In this document: positions 61,301 to 64,000 of the stretch, in pieces
Layout of the letters: the number at the start of each line of letters is the position of its first letter
Position numbering within the stretch: position 1 is the first letter of the stretch
Assembly (NCBI GenBank): GCA_021464245.1
Contig: JADCRB010000007.1
Location: forward strand, 7,012,819-7,076,818
DNA: 64,000 nucleotides
Direction of reading: 5' to 3'
Origin: Carallia brachiata
Taxonomy: Eukaryota > Streptophyta > Magnoliopsida > Malpighiales > Rhizophoraceae
Notes under the pieces: model-generated
The model's input: the letters and a program-made list of their open reading frames with translations, nothing else
Databases searched by the model: none
What the model was told of the DNA's origin: nothing
Position numbers and translations under genes: made by a program

Positions 61301-64000
61301 AGATTTCATGTCAGTTTGGAGGGTGCTGCTTTCTTAAAAACGTTAGGGAAGAATCTGAAAAAGGTGGCTTGAAAAAGTTATTAGAAGAACTCATTTCACA
61401 AGCATTGGAAGATAGTCATATTAAAATTTCTACATCAAGCATCGGACTTGGACTATGTTTAAGTGGAAGACTCCGACGCAAACAAATATTAGTTGTTCTT
61501 GATGACATTGATAATTTGCAACAATTAGAATGTTTAGTTGGAAATCCTTGTTGGTATGGTCCAGGAAGTAGGATTCTTGCAACAAGTAGAAATAAGCAGG
61601 CTTTTGAAAGTAGAGCTGATTATATATATGAGGTAAAGGCATTAAATGATGATGCAGCTCTTCAACTTTTTAATCAATATGCCTTCAAGCAAAATCATGC
61701 CTCAAAAGATCAAAGGCCCCAGTCAGATTTGATGGTTAGATATTGTCAGGGCAATCCTTTAGCGCTTAAAGTTTTGGGCTCCTTTTTGTTTGGCAAAAAC
61801 AAAACTGAATGGGAAAGTGCGGTCAATAAACTAAAAAAGGTACCCATGAGTGAGATTCAAAAGGTGTTAAAAATTAGTTACAAAGGCCTGGATAGGGAAG
61901 AGCGGGAAATATTTCTTCATATTGCATGTTTCCTTAAAAGTGAGAAGAGAAATGTTGTGACAGAAATACTGAATAATTGCGGCTTTTCTGCGGAGATTGA
62001 ATACGTGATCTCATTGACAAGTCCCTAATAAGCACTACTACTAGTAGATGGGATCCAATAGGCGTATTAGAAATGCATGATTTACTGCAAGAAATGGGCA
62101 GGGAATTTGTATGTGAGGAATCAAAAGAACCAGGCGAACGTAGCAGACTGTGGGATCCACAAGATATATATCAAGTATTCAAGAATAACACAGTAAGATT
62201 CTAAATGCAATTGGTATGAAAATTTTAATTCACTTTTCATGCTTACCCATAGTTGCTCTCTCTGTTATTTTTCAGGGAACAAGAAATGTTGAAGGCATAT
62301 TCTTGAATGCGAGTAAGCTAAGAAAAGAGATCTACTTAAATCCTAAAGTCTTTGGAAACATGTCTAATTTGAAATTTCTGAAAATTTACAATTTCGAGGA
62401 AGTGGAAGGGTTGGAAAAAGCAGAAGAATGTAAAGTGTACCTTCCTCAAGGCCTTGATTATCTTCCCAATGGGTTAAGGTATCTTTATTGGTACAGATAT
62501 CCGTTGGAGTATTTGCCAGCAAATTTTTGCCCTGAGGATCCCTTATTGATTGAGTTACCTCACAGCAACTTTAGAGGACTTTGGAAAGAAGCTGAGGTAC
62601 ATATTAATATTCCTTTTCTAATTTCCCAAAAGGCTCTCCTTGATTTATAATCACTGACACCCAATTCTCTCTCTATATATGCAGCCTGAGAGTATTTTTA
62701 AGCATTTCTCATCCTTAAGCCAATTTAGTACAGTCACGAGCCTAAGGTTGGTGAGCTGCGACAAGCTTACGAGACTTCCGGACACGGTTGCTATGGAGTG
62801 TCTTTATACTCTTGACCTCTCTGGTTGCAAAAGACTCGACATGTTTCCAGAGATTTCAAGGAAAATAAAGTACATGTACTTACGTGGGACTGCGATAAAA
62901 AAAGTGCCTTCCTCCATTGAGAACCTTGATCAACTGGTCGAATTGAACTTAGACGCTTGCTCCCAGCTTGTGAGCCTCCCAAGAAACATTTGTAAGTTAA
63001 AACATCTTAAGTCGCTCGACTTGAAATTTTGCTCTGAACTGAAGATATTTCCAGAAATCTTGGAGAGCATGGATAATCTTGAGCAACTGGATTTGAGCTG
63101 GACGGCCATAGAAGAACTACCATCCTCTGTGGACAATGTAAAAGGGCTAAAATCGTTGAAATTGGAAGGTTGCACAAACCTTGCTTCATTAGCTTCGTGG
63201 TTGGGGATGTCTTGTTTAACCTTGTCTCGCTTAAGCTCATTAAGTTTAGCATATTGTAAGATCTGGGAATTACCTGCTGACCTCGGGCGTTTATCCGCTT
63301 TAACTGACTTGAGTTTGAGTGGGAACAACTTTGAGAGTATCCCTGAAAGCATCAAGCAACTTGCTCAACTTCAATCTCTTCGCTTATACAGATGCGAAAG
63401 GCTTCGATCTTTGCCAGAGCTTCCAATGAGCCTCCTTCAACTGGATGCGAGTGGTTGCACGTCATTGGAAAACATATCTTCCCTTAATCAACTGCTTTCT
63501 GATAGGCGATCTCTGCTCCTCGAAGTCAACTTACTTGATTCCTTCCAAGTGGATGAAAACGGAGGAAACTCCATCTCTCAGTTGGGAAATAATTATTTAG
63601 AGAAGTATGTGATACGCAATGATGATGGAAAGGTCGTCTTCACCCTCTGTCTCTCTCACTCTGTTAATAGTTTTTCTTGTTTATTCACTGCTTACACTGT
63701 TTTTGTGGTACAGTGGCTGTGGCCTAGAATTTTCGTCTGTTATACTGGAGGTAGAATGCCAGAGTGGTGCGTGAATCAAAGCACGGGAGACAGTGTCAGA
63801 GTTCCACTTCCTACAAATTGGCTCCACAACGCTGGCTACTTGGGATTTATTATATGCCTTGTTATTGAGTGTTATTGTATTCCTCACATACAGCTCCAAT
63901 GCAACTGCCATTTTGGGGACGATTGTGATGACGACAGTGATTTCAGCTTTACTCTGGATGAGATGCCTTTGGACTGGGTGACAAACTTTGGAAGCCGTAG
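56986..64000 (+). CDS. TIR-NBS-LRR disease resistance protein, partial at the right edge, one frameshift in the NBS exon
   Basis: An intracellular immune receptor of the TNL class. Exons: 56986-57521 (TIR), 61080-62192 (NB-ARC), 62276-62596 (linker/first LRRs), 62685-63632 (LRRs), 63714 to the edge (post-LRR). The TIR has FDVFLSFRGEDTR at residues 33-45 and the family's catalytic Glu at about 106 (SSWCLDEL). NB-ARC: P-loop GMGGIGKTT, kinase-2 LVVLDDID, RNBS-B GSRILATSRNKQAF, GLPL box GNPLALKVLG, and MHD as LEMHDLLQEMGREF. LRR text includes VPSSIENLDQLVELNL and LPSSVDNVKGLKSLKL; the last exon has the post-LRR RIFVCYTGGRMPEWCVNQST. In the NB-ARC, DLIDKSLIS is one frame away from the preceding GFSAEI; a single base missing next to 61999 explains it, and exon 2 is 1 nt short for the flanking phases. 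Read literally, the protein stops at 62028 before the MHD motif. Intron 1 is long (about 3.56 kb). Confidence 0.92.
58339..58372. repeat. (AT)n microsatellite
   Basis: About 34 bp of pure AT in TNL intron 1. Confidence 0.95.
60298..60405 (+). mobile_element. Possible tRNA-derived SINE head in TNL intron 1
   Basis: GCCATGGTGGTGCAGG resembles a degenerate box A. About 35 bp later AAGGTTTGATTTCAAC resembles box B (GGTTCGANNCC with changes). Spacing and order fit a polymerase III promoter. No target duplication or A tail was recognised, so the 3' limit is uncertain. Confidence 0.45.

Overview
The window is plant nuclear DNA, most likely from a eudicot and perhaps a rosid. The evidence is GT-AG introns in AT-rich sequence, a TIR-NBS-LRR resistance gene (a class missing from grasses), a plastid envelope channel gene, and hAT-, SINE- and RTE-type repeats. 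No species is claimed. Exon borders were read by eye from splice signals, phase and remembered protein families; no alignment was run.

Layout. 1.06-3.5 kb (+) holds the last five recognisable exons of an unrecognised gene with a very acidic C-terminus. 4.4-24.1 kb is a run of minus-strand genes: OEP37 (outer envelope channel), LARP6B-type La-related protein, a decayed ITPK4-like inositol phosphate kinase, and a URH2-type uridine/xanthosine nucleosidase. To my knowledge OEP37, LARP6B and ITPK4 are also close neighbours in that order on Arabidopsis chromosome 2, so this looks like old conserved synteny in which ITPK4 has died here. 24.8-26.8 kb (+) is a single-exon gene for a conserved, uncharacterised plant protein. 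28.0-28.4 kb (+) is a 117-residue plant protein gene.

28.4-33 kb is accessory DNA: a probable MITE, an orphan promoter-like stretch, and a hAT-type element with an 8-bp target duplication. 33-52.9 kb is the strangest part, a nested tandem array built from a few exon-like modules. One module of about 50 bp, flanked by splice-like signals, occurs about 14 times. The array ends exactly where a second, truncated copy of the 27.2-28.2 kb segment begins (52.9-54.0 kb), so two roughly 1-kb direct repeats bracket it. 54-57 kb is AT-rich intergenic sequence. 57.0-64.0 kb (+) is a TIR-NBS-LRR gene that runs off the right edge.

A theme across the window: at least five single-base indels break otherwise well-conserved reading frames in four unrelated genes (OEP37, LARP6B twice, the 24.8-kb gene, the TNL). 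Unpolished long-read consensus error explains this better than four independent gene deaths. The ITPK4 remnant is different: it has lost its central catalytic region and is a real pseudogene.
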